Source: Afifella marina DSM 2698
GTDB lineage: Bacteria; Pseudomonadota; Alphaproteobacteria; Rhizobiales; Afifellaceae
Reading direction: 5' to 3'
Assembly: GCF_900102695.1 (NCBI RefSeq)
Contig: NZ_FMVW01000001.1
Location: 372,001-436,000 of the forward strand
DNA length: 64,000 nt
Below are positions 1-8,725 of the stretch, in pieces; positions within the stretch are counted from its first letter, which is position 1, and every line of letters begins with the position of its first letter. A program made the position numbers and the translations under genes. The notes under the pieces are model-generated. The model had not been told where the DNA came from and did no database searches. It saw only the letters and a list, made by a program, of their open reading frames with translations.

Positions 1-1644
1 AGCGAGATAAGCCCCGCCCGCCGCCAGACCGAACAGCCGAAGATAGGGCGTGGCGCCACACAAGGCGCCTTCCATGCGGCCGGCGGCCATCTCCTCAAGG
101 AGGTATTCGCTCGCCTCACGGCAATCTGTGATCGCGGCGGCAAGCCGCTCGCCGATCTTTCCCATCTCGTCGCGGTTTGAAGCCCGAGCGACTTCCGCGA
201 TGGCCGCCAGTTCATCGAGATAGCCGCGCACGCACGCCCCGTCCGATTGCGGCAGCTTGCGCGTGAGGAGATCGATGGCCTGGATCCCGTTGGTGCCTTC
301 GTAGATCGGGAAGATGCGCGCATCGCGCAGATGCTGGGCCGCTCCCGTCTCTTCGATATAGCCCATGCCGCCATAGACCTGGATGCCCATGGAGGCGACC
401 TCGACGCCGCAATCGGTGGAAAACGCCTTGGCGATCGGCGTCAGCAGCGAGGCGCGCTCGTTCCAGAAGCGCGTGCCGTCGCCGTTCGTCTCCGGGCCGG
501 GAGCGCCAGCGTCCGCCAGATCAATGGCGTGCGCACAGGCATAGCAGATGGCGCGGCTCGCCTGGGTCAGCCCGCGCATGGCGAGGAGCGTGCGGCGGAT
601 GTCCGGGTGCTCCACGATGGGGCTCATCTCGCCGTCTTTCGGCGCATTGGGCGCGCGCCCTTGACGACGCTCCAACGCATAGGCGGTCGCCTCCTGAAGC
701 GCGCGTTCAGCCACGCCCACGCCCTGGATGCCGACCATGAGGCGGGCATTGTTCATCATCGTGAACATGCAGGCGAGGCCGCGGTTCTCCTCGCCGATCA
801 GATAGCCGACGGCGCCCGGCTCGTCGCCATAATGGCCGTCGCCGTAAAGCATCGTGCAGGTCGGAGAGGCGTTGATGCCGAGCTTGTGCTCGATGCCGGC
901 GCAGAAGACATCGTTGTGCGCGCCGAGCGAGCCGTCCTCGTTGACGAGATATTTCGGCACCAGAAAGAGCGAGATGCCCTTGGTGCCCGCGGGCGCATCG
1001 GGAAGGCGGGCCAGCACGGTATGGACGATATTGCCGGCCATGTCGTGTTCGCCATAGGTGATGAAGATCTTCTGTCCGAAGAGGCGATAGGTGCCGTCTT
1101 CGCGCCGTTCGGCACGGCAGCGGAGCGCTCCGAGGTCGGAGCCTGCCTGCGGCTCCGTCAAATTCATCGTGCCTGTCCACTCGCCGGAGACGAGCCTGGC
1201 GAGATAGCGCTCTTTGATTTCTTCGGTGGCGTGCAATTTGAGGGCTTCCACCGCGCCGACCGTCAATGTCGGGCCGAGCGCGAAGGCCGCGCAGGCGGAA
1301 TTCCAGATATCGAAGGCGGCGACCGCGAGCGACACCGGCAGATCCTGGCCGCCGAACTCCTCCGGCCCCGACAACGCGTTCCAGCCGGCCTCGCACCAGG
1401 CGGAATAGGTCTTCGCCCAGCCTTCCGGCAGCGTCACCGCGCCGTCGGCATAGGTGGAGGCCCGACGATCGCCGACCTGGTTGAGCGGGGCGATCTCCTC
1501 GGCGGCGAAGCGGCCCGCCTCCTCCAGGATGGCTTCCAGGAGGTCGGCGCTGAGCTCTCCCATATGGCCCGCCGTGATGGCCGGCGACAGGCCGATGACA
1601 TGCTTGAGCGTAAAGGCGATTTCGGCAACTGGTGCGCGGTACAT
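1..1644 (-). CDS. Acyl-CoA dehydrogenase, C-terminus cut by window edge
   Basis: This is a flavin-dependent acyl-CoA dehydrogenase of fatty-acid or related acyl-CoA oxidation; electrons would pass to ETF and then to the ETF-QO encoded at 53.6-55.2 kb. The frame is open from the ATG at 1644 to the window edge (548 codons), close to the usual ~590-600 aa of the long subfamily, so only the last part is missing. The flavin-contact motif NLTEPQAGSDL lies at residues 161-171, and the C-terminal signature RIFPIYEGTNGIQ is present around residue 450. GGAGGAG sits just upstream of the ATG and decides the start. It is divergent from sua5. The substrate cannot be told from sequence. Confidence 0.93.
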   Translation of the reverse strand, partial: MYRAPVAEIAFTLKHVIGLSPAITAGHMGELSADLLEAILEEAGRFAAEEIAPLNQVGDRRASTYADGAVTLPEGWAKTYSAWCEAGWNALSGPEEFGGQDLPVSLAVAAFDIWNSACAAFALGPTLTVGAVEALKLHATEEIKERYLARLVSGEWTGTMNLTEPQAGSDLGALRCRAERREDGTYRLFGQKIFITYGEHDMAGNIVHTVLARLPDAPAGTKGISLFLVPKYLVNEDGSLGAHNDVFCAGIEHKLGINASPTCTMLYGDGHYGDEPGAVGYLIGEENRGLACMFTMMNNARLMVGIQGVGVAERALQEATAYALERRQGRAPNAPKDGEMSPIVEHPDIRRTLLAMRGLTQASRAICYACAHAIDLADAGAPGPETNGDGTRFWNERASLLTPIAKAFSTDCGVEVASMGIQVYGGMGYIEETGAAQHLRDARIFPIYEGTNGIQAIDLLTRKLPQSDGACVRGYLDELAAIAEVARASNRDEMGKIGERLAAAITDCREASEYLLEEMAAGRMEGALCGATPYLRLFGLAAGGAYLA

Positions 1645-1678
1645 CAGGCTCCTCCCCGGGGCATTCTCGGTTTCCCCC

Positions 1679-1722
1679 TGAACTCGTCTCGTTGAACTCG
1701 TCTCGTTTTAAACTCGTCCCGT
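1679..1722. repeat. Three tandem ~14-bp repeats in a divergent promoter region
   Basis: Two identical copies of TGAACTCGTCTCGT (1679-1692 and 1693-1706) are followed by a third, imperfect copy ending AACTCGTCCCGT (1707-1722). They lie 35-78 bp upstream of the acyl-CoA dehydrogenase start, between that gene and sua5. They could be operator repeats or a chance slippage product; nothing in the sequence decides. Confidence 0.7.
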
Positions 1723-1848
1723 TTGGCTCCACCAATCTTAAGGCTTCAACGCGGCGCTCTCTTGACGGGGCAGGCAGCGCGCGCGATCCCGACTGGTAGC
1801 ACTTTCTATGTGCCGTTGACGTAAGCTGCAATCAAGCGATGGAGTGGG

Positions 1849-2868
1849 ATGTACGCGAAAAGACTGCTCTGGCAGGAGACGGGCAACGAAGAGCTCCTTG
1901 CCGAGGCCGCGGGCATTTTAAGGGCGGGCGGTCTTGTCGCGATCCCGACGGAGACCGTTTACGGTCTCGCGGCCGACGCCACCAACGGCGAGGCGGTGGC
2001 GCGGATCTTCGAGGCCAAGGGCAGGCCGCGTTTCAATCCCCTGATCGCGCATGTGGCCGATACCGCGATGGCGGGGCGCTGCGGCGAATTGAAGGGCGAC
2101 GCGCTGCGTCTGGCGGCGCATTTCTGGCCGGGGCCGCTGACGCTCGTTGTGCCGCTCATTGTGCCGCTCGTCGGGCCGCTGGCGGGCGAGGTGGCCGTGC
2201 ATCCCTTGGTGACGGCCGGGCAGAAGACGATCGCGCTTCGCCGCCCTCTCGGTCCGGCGGCCGAGCTCATCGCCCATTTCGGACGACCCCTTGCCGCTCC
2301 AAGCGCCAATCGCTCGGGGCAATTGAGCCCGACAAGTGCCGACCACGTTCTCGAACAGCTCGGCGATCGAATCGACGCCGTTATCGATGCCGGGCCGTGC
2401 ACGGTAGGGTTGGAGTCGACCATCGTCGCCATCAGCGACGAAGCGCCGCGGCTTCTGCGTCCCGGTGGTTTGGCGGCGGAGGCGATCGAAGAGCTTCTCG
2501 ATCGGCGGCTGCAGCGTCTCGCGCCCGGCGCGCATGTAGAAGCGCCAGGAATGCTGGCGAGCCATTATGCTCCGCGGGCGGCTCTGCGCCTCGATGCACG
2601 GCGCGTCGAAGCCGGGGAGGCGCTGCTCGCTTTCGGGGAAAAGGCCCCGGAAAACGCCGCTGCGGCGGTCGCGAGCCGGAACTTGAGCGCCACCGGTGAT
2701 CTCGTCGAAGCGGCTTCCAGGCTTTTCTCCGATCTTCACGCGCTCGATGAAAGCGGGGCCGCCGTGATCGCCGTCGCGCCGATCCCCGCGCACGGTCTCG
2801 GCGAGGCGATCGCCGACCGTCTGCGCCGCGCGGCGGCGCCGCGACCTGGCCCCGCCTCTTCCGGTTGA
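1849..2868 (+). CDS. L-threonylcarbamoyladenylate synthase (Sua5/YrdC)
   Basis: It makes threonylcarbamoyl-AMP from threonine, bicarbonate and ATP, the first step of the t6A modification at position 37 of ANN-reading tRNAs, in the cytoplasm. The 339-aa product has the N-terminal YrdC fold (PTETVYGL at 33-40, KGRPRFNPL at 57-65, APSANRSG further on) and a separate C-terminal Sua5 domain from about residue 220, with the linker motif MLASHYAP. The length fits Sua5 rather than the short YrdC/TsaC type. The chosen ATG has GGAGTGGG immediately upstream; an ATG at 1839 is in another frame. A short duplicated stretch (VPLIVPLVGPLAG) near residue 105 looks like a local in-frame expansion. Confidence 0.95.
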   Translation: MYAKRLLWQETGNEELLAEAAGILRAGGLVAIPTETVYGLAADATNGEAVARIFEAKGRPRFNPLIAHVADTAMAGRCGELKGDALRLAAHFWPGPLTLVVPLIVPLVGPLAGEVAVHPLVTAGQKTIALRRPLGPAAELIAHFGRPLAAPSANRSGQLSPTSADHVLEQLGDRIDAVIDAGPCTVGLESTIVAISDEAPRLLRPGGLAAEAIEELLDRRLQRLAPGAHVEAPGMLASHYAPRAALRLDARRVEAGEALLAFGEKAPENAAAAVASRNLSATGDLVEAASRLFSDLHALDESGAAVIAVAPIPAHGLGEAIADRLRRAAAPRPGPASSG

Positions 2869-2965
2869 GCGGGCGTTATCCAAAATGCTCGTTGCGTCCG
2901 ATGCAACCTTGGCGGAAATGTTACGCCCCCATGACTTGGCCGCACGGCCCTGCTAGAGCTTGCTG

Positions 2966-3892
2966 GTGACGACACTTCTCCTTCATCATGCCGACTTCCT
3001 CGACCACCTGACCGCCCCAGGGCATCCGGAGCGCCCGGATCGTCTGAAAGCGCTTCACGCGGCGCTCGATCACGAAGCCTTCGCCGCGCTCCGGCGCGAA
3101 GAGGCTCCGTTGGGGGACAAGGACGTCGCCGCTCTCGCCCATCCGCAGGAATATGTGGAGCGCGTGCACCGGGCGATTCCGGAAGTGGGACTTGCAAGCA
3201 TCGACGCCGACACGGTCGTCTCGCCCGGTTCCTGGAACGCCTGTCTGCGCGGTATCGGAGCCATCTCCCGAGCTGTCGATGCGGTCGTGGCGCGGGAGGT
3301 GAACAATGCCTTCGCAGCGATCCGCCCGCCCGGCCACCATGCGGAAACCGATACCGCCATGGGCTTTTGCGTCTTCAACAATGCTGCCGTGACGGCGCGC
3401 TACGCGCAGAAGCAGCACGGTCTGGAGCGTGTGGCGATCGTCGATTGGGATGTGCATCACGGCAACGGTACGCAGGACATCTTCTGGTCCGATGCAAGCG
3501 TGCTTTACGCCTCCACCCATCAGATGCCGCTTTATCCCGGCACAGGCGCGCGCTCGGAGACCGGTGTCGGCAATATCGTCAACGCCCCCCTTGCTGCCGG
3601 TGACGGCAGCGACCATTTTCGCGAAGCCTTCAACGAACGCATCCTGCCTTCGGTGAAGAATTTCGCCCCGGACCTGATCATCATCTCGGCCGGTTTCGAC
3701 GCCCATCACCGCGATCCACTCGCAGAGCTCAATCTTGAGCACGAGGATTTCGCCTGGGCGACCGGAAAGCTGATGGATCTGGCCGACGACCATGCCGGCG
3801 GCCGGCTCGTCTCGGTGCTGGAGGGCGGATATGATCTGCGCGGTCTGGCGGTGTCCGCCGCCGCCCATATCCGCATGTTGATGAGTGCATGA
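2966..3892 (+). CDS. Histone deacetylase family protein
   Basis: This is a zinc deacetylase of the arginase/HDAC fold; in bacteria these act on acetylated polyamines or other small amides rather than histones. Class II-type motifs are all present: RPPGHHAE with the catalytic His pair, DWDVHHGNGT with metal ligands, and SAGFDAHHRDPLA with the second metal Asp and a His pair. The start is uncertain. A TTG at 2960 is possible, but the GTG at 2966 gives the family-like N-terminus MTTLLLHH, so I chose it (308 aa). It ends 9 bp before xseB and probably shares a transcript with xseB and dxs. The substrate is unknown. Confidence 0.9.
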   Translation: MTTLLLHHADFLDHLTAPGHPERPDRLKALHAALDHEAFAALRREEAPLGDKDVAALAHPQEYVERVHRAIPEVGLASIDADTVVSPGSWNACLRGIGAISRAVDAVVAREVNNAFAAIRPPGHHAETDTAMGFCVFNNAAVTARYAQKQHGLERVAIVDWDVHHGNGTQDIFWSDASVLYASTHQMPLYPGTGARSETGVGNIVNAPLAAGDGSDHFREAFNERILPSVKNFAPDLIIISAGFDAHHRDPLAELNLEHEDFAWATGKLMDLADDHAGGRLVSVLEGGYDLRGLAVSAAAHIRMLMSA

Positions 3893-3901
3893 GGCAGCTT
3901 G

Positions 3902-4153
3902 ATGAATGACGACAAGAGCAGCGCGATCGAGACGATGTCTTTTGAGACCGCGCTTGCCGAGCTTGAGAAGATCGTGACGGACCTGGAGCGTGGCGAGGTG
4001 CCGCTGGAGCGCTCGGTCGCGCTCTATGAACGAGGCGAGAAGCTGAAGAAGCGCTGCGAGACGTTGTTGTCGCAGGCAGAGGAGCGGGTGGAGAAAATCC
4101 GCGCAGGCAGCGAAGGCCAGGCGGCCGGCACCGTTCCCCTCGATGCCGAGTAA
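3902..4153 (+). CDS. xseB: Exodeoxyribonuclease VII small subunit
   Basis: This is the small, helical subunit of exonuclease VII, which degrades single-stranded DNA to oligonucleotides together with XseA (not in this window). The 83-aa product has the diagnostic helical hairpin [13 protein letters not shown] and [16 protein letters not shown] use the ATG at 3902 rather than an in-frame TTG one codon earlier. It lies between the deacetylase gene and dxs, a conserved order in alphaproteobacteria (from memory of the family context). Confidence 0.95.
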   Translation: MNDDKSSAIETMSFETALAELEKIVTDLERGEVPLERSVALYERGEKLKKRCETLLSQAEERVEKIRAGSEGQAAGTVPLDAE

Positions 4154-4274
4154 TCGCCGACGCCATCGTTGCTTTTTGCCGCGTCGCGGCGTCGCTTGCG
4201 GCGTCTTACGGTTTGCGCCGACCGGCCCGAATGGCTAAGGTCTGAACTCGTTTTTCCTGCATCCCTGGGATGTC

Positions 4275-6200
4275 ATGTCTGACACTACTCCTCACACGCC
4301 GCTTCTGGATCAGGTCAAGTCTCCGGAAGATTTGCGCCGCCTGAGCGACCGCGATCTGCGGCAGCTCGCCGACGAATTGCGCCTTGAAATGATCGACGCC
4401 GTGTCCGTCACCGGCGGCCATCTCGGCGCCGGCCTCGGCGTCGTAGAGCTCACCGTGGCGATCCACCGGGTGTTCGACACGCCGCGCGACAAACTGATCT
4501 GGGATGTGGGGCATCAATGCTATCCGCATAAGATCTTGACGGGGCGGCGCGATAGGATCCGCACCTTGCGCCAGGGCGGGGGACTTTCCGGTTTCACCAA
4601 GCGGGCGGAATCCGCCTACGATCCTTTCGGCGCCGGTCATTCCTCCACGTCGATCTCCGCCGGCCTCGGCATGGCCGTGGCGCGCGATCTGCAGGATGAG
4701 GATTTCAACGTCGTTTGCGTCATCGGCGACGGGGCGATGTCGGCCGGCATGGCCTATGAGGCGATGAATCAGGCCGGCCATCTCGGCTCGCGGCTGATCG
4801 TCATCCTCAACGACAACGACATGTCGATCGCGCCGCCGAGCGGGGCGATGAGCGCTTATCTCGCGCGCCTCGTCTCCGGTCAGGCCTATCTTTCCCTGCG
4901 CGACGCGGCCAAACAGCTCGCCAAGCGCCTGCCGCTGGCCGATCTGCTGCATGAAAAAGGCCGGCGGGCCGAAGAATATGCCCGCGGCTTCTGGACCGGC
5001 GGCACGCTCTTCGAAGAGCTCGGCTTCTATTATGTCGGTCCGATCGACGGCCATAATCTCGGCCATCTGCTTCCCGTCCTGCGCAATGTGCGCGACGGCC
5101 ACAAGGGGCCGGTTCTGGTCCATGTCGTAACCCGCAAGGGCAAGGGATATGGGCCGGCGGAGGCCTCCGCCGACAAGTATCACGGCGTCTCGCGCTTCAA
5201 CGTCATCACCGGCGAGCAGGCCAAGGGGCGCTCCAACGCGCCGTCCTACACGAAGGTCTTTGCGACAAGCCTCGTCCAGGAGGCGCAGGAAGACGAGAAG
5301 GTCGTGGCGGTCACCGCGGCGATGCCCGCGGGCACAGGCCTCGACATTTTCCAGGCCAAGTTTCCCGAGCGCACCTTCGATGTCGGGATTGCCGAACAGC
5401 ACGCGGTCACCTTCGCCGCCGGGCTTGCCGCCGATGGCATGAAGCCCTTTGCGGCGATTTATTCGACCTTCATGCAGCGCGCCTACGATCAGGTCGTCCA
5501 CGACGTGGCGATCCAGAATCTGCCCGTGCGTCTTGCCATGGACCGCGCCGGTCTCGTCGGCGCAGACGGACCGACGCATGCCGGCGCTTACGACGTCGCC
5601 TATATGTCGTGTCTTCCGAACATGGTGGTGATGGCGGCCGGCGATGAGGCAGAGCTCCGCAGCATGGTTCGCACCGCTGTTGCCTATGACGAGGGCCCGA
5701 TGGCCTTCCGTTATCCGCGCGGCGAGGGACGTGGCGTGGAGATGCCGGAGCGTGGCGAAATCCTCGAGATCGGCCGCGGCCGTATCCTCAAGGAGGGCAC
5801 CAAGGTTGCGATCCTGTCGCTCGGTGGCCGGCTGGTGGAGGCTCTCTCCGCTGCCGAGACGTTGGAGCGCAGCGGTCTTTCGACGACGGTGGCCGACGCT
5901 CGCTTCGTTAAGCCGCTCGACACCGATCTCGTGCTGCGGCTGCACCGCGAGCATGAGGTCGTGGTGACGATCGAAGAGGGATCGGACGGCGGCTTCGGCA
6001 GCCGTGTGCTCTCCTTCCTCGCCAATGCCGGCAAGCTCGAGGAGGGCGCGCGGATCCGCACCATGACCCTCCCCGACCGCTTCATCGATCACGACAAGCC
6101 GGAAGTGATGTACGCGGCTTGCGAACTCGACGCGAAGGCGATCGTGGCGCGTGTTTTCCACGCGCTTGGCCGCGACGTGCCGGAGGCGGCTCGCGCCTGA
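4275..6200 (+). CDS. dxs: 1-deoxy-D-xylulose-5-phosphate synthase
   Basis: This is the thiamine-diphosphate enzyme that condenses pyruvate and glyceraldehyde-3-phosphate to DXP, the entry step of the MEP isoprenoid pathway and also a precursor step for thiamine and pyridoxal. The 641-aa length is normal. The N-terminal half carries [18 protein letters not shown] and the ThDP/Mg motif [15 protein letters not shown] followed by NDN. The transketolase-like middle carries the catalytic-Glu motif [15 protein letters not shown], and a C-terminal transketolase_C domain follows. It functions with ispE (46.6 kb) and feeds the polyprenyl synthase at 49.6 kb. An intrinsic terminator follows at 6252-6282. 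Confidence 0.98.
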   Translation: MSDTTPHTPLLDQVKSPEDLRRLSDRDLRQLADELRLEMIDAVSVTGGHLGAGLGVVELTVAIHRVFDTPRDKLIWDVGHQCYPHKILTGRRDRIRTLRQGGGLSGFTKRAESAYDPFGAGHSSTSISAGLGMAVARDLQDEDFNVVCVIGDGAMSAGMAYEAMNQAGHLGSRLIVILNDNDMSIAPPSGAMSAYLARLVSGQAYLSLRDAAKQLAKRLPLADLLHEKGRRAEEYARGFWTGGTLFEELGFYYVGPIDGHNLGHLLPVLRNVRDGHKGPVLVHVVTRKGKGYGPAEASADKYHGVSRFNVITGEQAKGRSNAPSYTKVFATSLVQEAQEDEKVVAVTAAMPAGTGLDIFQAKFPERTFDVGIAEQHAVTFAAGLAADGMKPFAAIYSTFMQRAYDQVVHDVAIQNLPVRLAMDRAGLVGADGPTHAGAYDVAYMSCLPNMVVMAAGDEAELRSMVRTAVAYDEGPMAFRYPRGEGRGVEMPERGEILEIGRGRILKEGTKVAILSLGGRLVEALSAAETLERSGLSTTVADARFVKPLDTDLVLRLHREHEVVVTIEEGSDGGFGSRVLSFLANAGKLEEGARIRTMTLPDRFIDHDKPEVMYAACELDAKAIVARVFHALGRDVPEAARA

Positions 6201-6251
6201 CGAAAAGGCCCGGCGCAGAGGCCGGGCCGCAGTTCTATCCATAGGCGAAAC

Positions 6252-6282
6252 AGGCGCGGCAGAGAGATTGCCGCGCCTTTTT
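6252..6282 (+). terminator. Intrinsic terminator of dxs
   Basis: A perfect 9-bp stem (AGGCGCGGC / GCCGCGCCT, loop 6261-6269) runs into five Ts at 6278-6282. A second GC hairpin just upstream (6207-6214 with 6221-6228) lacks a T-run. It sits between the convergent genes dxs and sodC. Confidence 0.85.
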
Positions 6283-6293
6283 GTCATGCGCCC

Positions 6294-6833
6294 TTACTGC
6301 TGGGCCCGCTCGTCGTCGATCACCATGCAGCCGACGCGGCTGCCGGCATCGCCGGATGGCTGGCTGGTGTAATCGTCGGCGCCGGCATGGATCATCAGCG
6401 CTGAGCCGTCGTCATCCATCAGCGGCGCGTCGCCTTCGTTGAAGCGCACGCGGGTGTTGAAGACGTCGATATTGGTCGCCTGCCCGTCGACGACCTCGAA
6501 GTTTGGCATATCGCCGGCATGCATGCCGCCCTCGGTCATGATCCCGTGCTTGGCGTCGGTCGGATTGTAATGGCCGCCGGACTTCTTGAAGTCGGGCGCA
6601 TCCGAACAATCGCCGGTTTCGTGAAAATGCAGGGCATGCTCGCCGGGCTTAAGGGCACCTTCGTTGATGACGACCTGCACGAGCACACCGTTGGGCGTAT
6701 CCGTCAGATGCGCCTCGCCGATCGTCCCGTCCTTGCCGGTAATGGGTCCGGAGAAGGCGCTGTTTTCTGATACGTCCTGTGCGAGGGCGGGGCTTGCCAT
6801 GAGTGCGCAGGCGGCGATGGCGAGAAGTCGCAT
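6294..6833 (-). CDS. sodC: Periplasmic Cu/Zn superoxide dismutase
   Basis: It dismutates superoxide in the periplasm. The 179-aa precursor begins with a signal peptide MRLLAIAACALMASPALA and a clear cleavage region. All metal and structural residues are visible: HFHETGDC (copper ligands plus disulfide Cys), GGHYNP (bridging His), DAKHG and MHAGDMPN (zinc ligands, the last with the zinc Asp), IHAGADDY (fourth copper His), and GDAGSRVGC with the active-site Arg and second disulfide Cys. A longer frame to 6887 exists, but AAGGGAG precedes the ATG at 6833 and only this start exposes the signal peptide. It lies between dxs and tlyA, genes I recall as usually adjacent in related genomes. Confidence 0.96.
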   Translation of the reverse strand: MRLLAIAACALMASPALAQDVSENSAFSGPITGKDGTIGEAHLTDTPNGVLVQVVINEGALKPGEHALHFHETGDCSDAPDFKKSGGHYNPTDAKHGIMTEGGMHAGDMPNFEVVDGQATNIDVFNTRVRFNEGDAPLMDDDGSALMIHAGADDYTSQPSGDAGSRVGCMVIDDERAQQ

Positions 6834-7007
6834 ATCGGGTCTCCCTTCGAGGTTTCGTCCTGGCCTGTCCAACACGATCTCAGGCACGAAGTTCCGCAGG
6901 GTGTCCGCGACTGGACGAAAAGAGGTTCGTCGACCGATCCGCCGAGGATCGCCTTGAACGACTATTCGAAGAAGCCCTGGTCGATACCGGCCGGGCGCCC
7001 ACGGGCT

Positions 7008-7417
7008 TCAACCCACATTGTGCTCAGAGCCGCCGAGTTGGGCAACGACGGCCGCCTTGTCGATAACCGACCAGACGTTCCGAATCCGTCCATTCTCGAC
7101 TTCGTAGAAGACATTCTCGCTGAACTGGACGCGCTTGCCGTTCACCGGCAGGTCGAACAGTCTTCCGGACGGCGTGCAATCGAACCAAAGCCGGCTTGCG
7201 ATCATCGGCGGCTCACAAACGAGATGCTCGATCTTGAAATAGAAATCGGGGATCGATCTGTGTCTTCCATCAGCATGCCCTGGTACCCACGCAGACCGAG
7301 CGACCTGCCGTTATGGCGAACATCTGAGCTGACGTAGAGGTGAAGTTCGTCCCAATCGTGCCGGTTCAGGCAGTCGATATAGGCGCGGTAAAAAGCGGCG
7401 ATTTCCTGCAGATCCAT
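7008..7417 (-). pseudogene. SnoaL-like (NTF2-fold) protein interrupted by a frameshift
   Basis: Two reading frames together make one NTF2/SnoaL-like polypeptide. The first starts at the ATG at 7417 (MDLQEIAAFYRAYIDCLNRH) and runs to about 7245. The second resumes one base out of phase as IPDFYFKIEHLVCEPPM and ends at 7008 with VWSVIDKAAVVAQLG. Both halves look like the ester-cyclase-like branch of the family. In the first frame the protein would end prematurely at a TGA near 7202, so either the gene is broken or the assembly lost a base near 7245. GAGGG lies 6 nt before the chosen ATG. The function of the intact family is variable and cannot be assigned. Confidence 0.75.
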
Positions 7418-7780
7418 GCGCATCCCTCGCGAAGCCGGGGCATTCGTGTCTATTTTTGCGCGGCTGGGCGGCAACCCTGTGGTCGCTTTTGCCCCGCCTG
7501 GGGATGGCCCCACGGGGCGACTTTGCGCCGATCTATTGTGAGGTTCCTGAGCCTTGTGCGGCGTGATCGTCCCTGTTTGGCGCGAACGCTTTGGGACCAA
7601 GGCGGGCGAGCCGATATCATATTATAGTTTTATACTGCCCCTTTGAGTTGTATTTCGTTCGGTTTTTCCAGGCCATTCATGGGGAAGGACGCGCCGGGAC
7701 TCGCTCGGGGCGGCGGCTTTGTGTCCGATAGGCAGCCGCTTTTGAATTTGAGAAGATTCCCGTAATGGGCGAGGTTTCGG
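7418..7780. other. 363-bp gap: AT-rich patch and stem-loop, no gene seen
   Basis: I see no convincing ORF here. The stretch holds the stem-loop at 7491-7518 and an unusually AT-rich patch around 7614-7634. The patch contains a minus-strand TATAAT at 7626-7621 that could be a -10 element for the SnoaL-like gene, but no good -35 is visible at 17 bp. A 70-aa frame on the minus strand at 7630-7842 has no recognisable features and was rejected. Confidence 0.5.
7491..7518. repeat. Nested inverted repeat / stem-loop
   Basis: GCCCCG (7491-7496) pairs with CGGGGC (7513-7518), and inside it TGGGG (7499-7503) pairs with CCCCA (7508-7512) around an ATGG loop, with only a CC bulge. There is no T-run on either strand. 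It lies about 75 bp upstream of the SnoaL-like start, within its presumed leader. Confidence 0.6.
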
Positions 7781-7921
7781 ATGCGGCTCTGGGTTTCACT
7801 GCTGATTGCGTGCATTCTGACTGCGCTTGCAGCGCTTTTCATGATATTCGGCGGCCACCCCGACGAACCCTATACGCTGCTCGCTCATGAGCTTGTGCTC
7901 GCTGATTTCGTTCTGCATTGA
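7781..7921 (+). CDS. Possible 46-aa single-pass membrane peptide
   Basis: This short frame was found by reading the gap upstream of tlyA. The ATG at 7781 is preceded by GAGG at 7771-7774 (6-nt spacing). The product starts MRLWVSLLIACILTALAALF, a clean hydrophobic helix over residues 3-23, followed by a short tail rich in Asp, Glu and His ending at a TGA at 7921. That profile suits a small inner-membrane peptide. I do not recognise the family, and with no homology evidence a chance ORF remains possible. Confidence 0.4.
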   Translation: MRLWVSLLIACILTALAALFMIFGGHPDEPYTLLAHELVLADFVLH

Positions 7922-7981
7922 ACTCCTCTCCTTTGTCGCCAGGCCGGGCTTCGCCAGATCAGCCGTCATGAGGACGGGCGG

Positions 7982-8725
7982 ATGAGCGCGCGTCTTCGCC
8001 TGGATGAAGCGGTCGTTGCGGCCGGCCTTTTGCCGAGCCGCGCCCGCGCCCGCGACGCGATCCGCCGTGGGACGGTGACCGTGAACGGCGAGACGGCTCT
8101 GAAGCCCGCAACGCCGGTGACGGCCGATGCGGCCCTCGCGATCGGCGATCCTGCCGCCGCCTATGTGTCGCGAGCGGCCATGAAGTTGAGGGCCGGGCTC
8201 GATGCCTTCGGCTTCGAGCCCGAAGGCCTGACAGTCCTCGATCTTGGCGCGTCGACCGGTGGCTTCACGCAGCTCCTTCTGGAAACAGGTGCAAAGCATG
8301 TCGTCGCCATCGATGTCGGGCACGGCCAGATGCATGAGAGCCTTTCCGGCGATCCGCGCGTGCAGCTCGTCGAAGGGGTCAACGCGCGCAATCTCTCAAA
8401 GGCGCATCTTGATGGACATTCCGTGCAGGCCATAACCGCTGATCTCTCTTTTATCTCGCTTCGCCTTGCCCTGCCGCCGGCGCTGGAACTCGCCGCTCGG
8501 GGGAGTTGGGGTGTCTTTCTGGTCAAGCCGCAATTCGAGCTCGGCCGCGAGGCTCTCGGGCGCGGCGGCATCGTTCGCGATCGGACGGCCGCAGAAGGTG
8601 CTGCCGAGGCGCTGAAAGGCTGGCTCGACGGACGGCTCGGCTGGCGAGTGGTGGGGCTTTGCGCTGCGCCCTTCACCGGAGGCGACGGCAATCAGGAATT
8701 TTGCCTCGGGGCCTGCCGTGAGTGA
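7982..8725 (+). CDS. tlyA: TlyA family rRNA 2'-O-methyltransferase
   Basis: TlyA proteins methylate the 2'-OH of specific cytidines in 16S and/or 23S rRNA; the old name hemolysin A is historical. The 247-aa protein has an N-terminal S4 RNA-binding domain (about 1-60, with RLDEAVVAAGLLPSRARARD) and an FtsJ/RrmJ-like methyltransferase domain with the SAM motif LDLGASTGGFTQLLLE and the catalytic region TADLSFISL. Its 3' end overlaps the next gene by 8 bp, implying translational coupling with another RNA methyltransferase. Confidence 0.93.
   Translation: MSARLRLDEAVVAAGLLPSRARARDAIRRGTVTVNGETALKPATPVTADAALAIGDPAAAYVSRAAMKLRAGLDAFGFEPEGLTVLDLGASTGGFTQLLLETGAKHVVAIDVGHGQMHESLSGDPRVQLVEGVNARNLSKAHLDGHSVQAITADLSFISLRLALPPALELAARGSWGVFLVKPQFELGREALGRGGIVRDRTAAEGAAEALKGWLDGRLGWRVVGLCAAPFTGGDGNQEFCLGACRE

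Noticed and set aside
247-1695. 482-aa plus-strand frame
   Set aside because: It lies antisense to the intact acyl-CoA dehydrogenase, is Arg/Ala/Gly-rich, and has no motif; it is a high-GC shadow frame.
4206-6287. 693-aa minus-strand frame
   Set aside because: It is antisense to dxs, which has all its catalytic motifs; the frame is open only because of codon bias in GC-rich DNA.
7630-7842. 70-aa minus-strand frame in the gap upstream of tlyA
   Set aside because: It overlaps the better-supported 46-aa plus-strand ORF and has no hydrophobic, motif or ribosome-site support.
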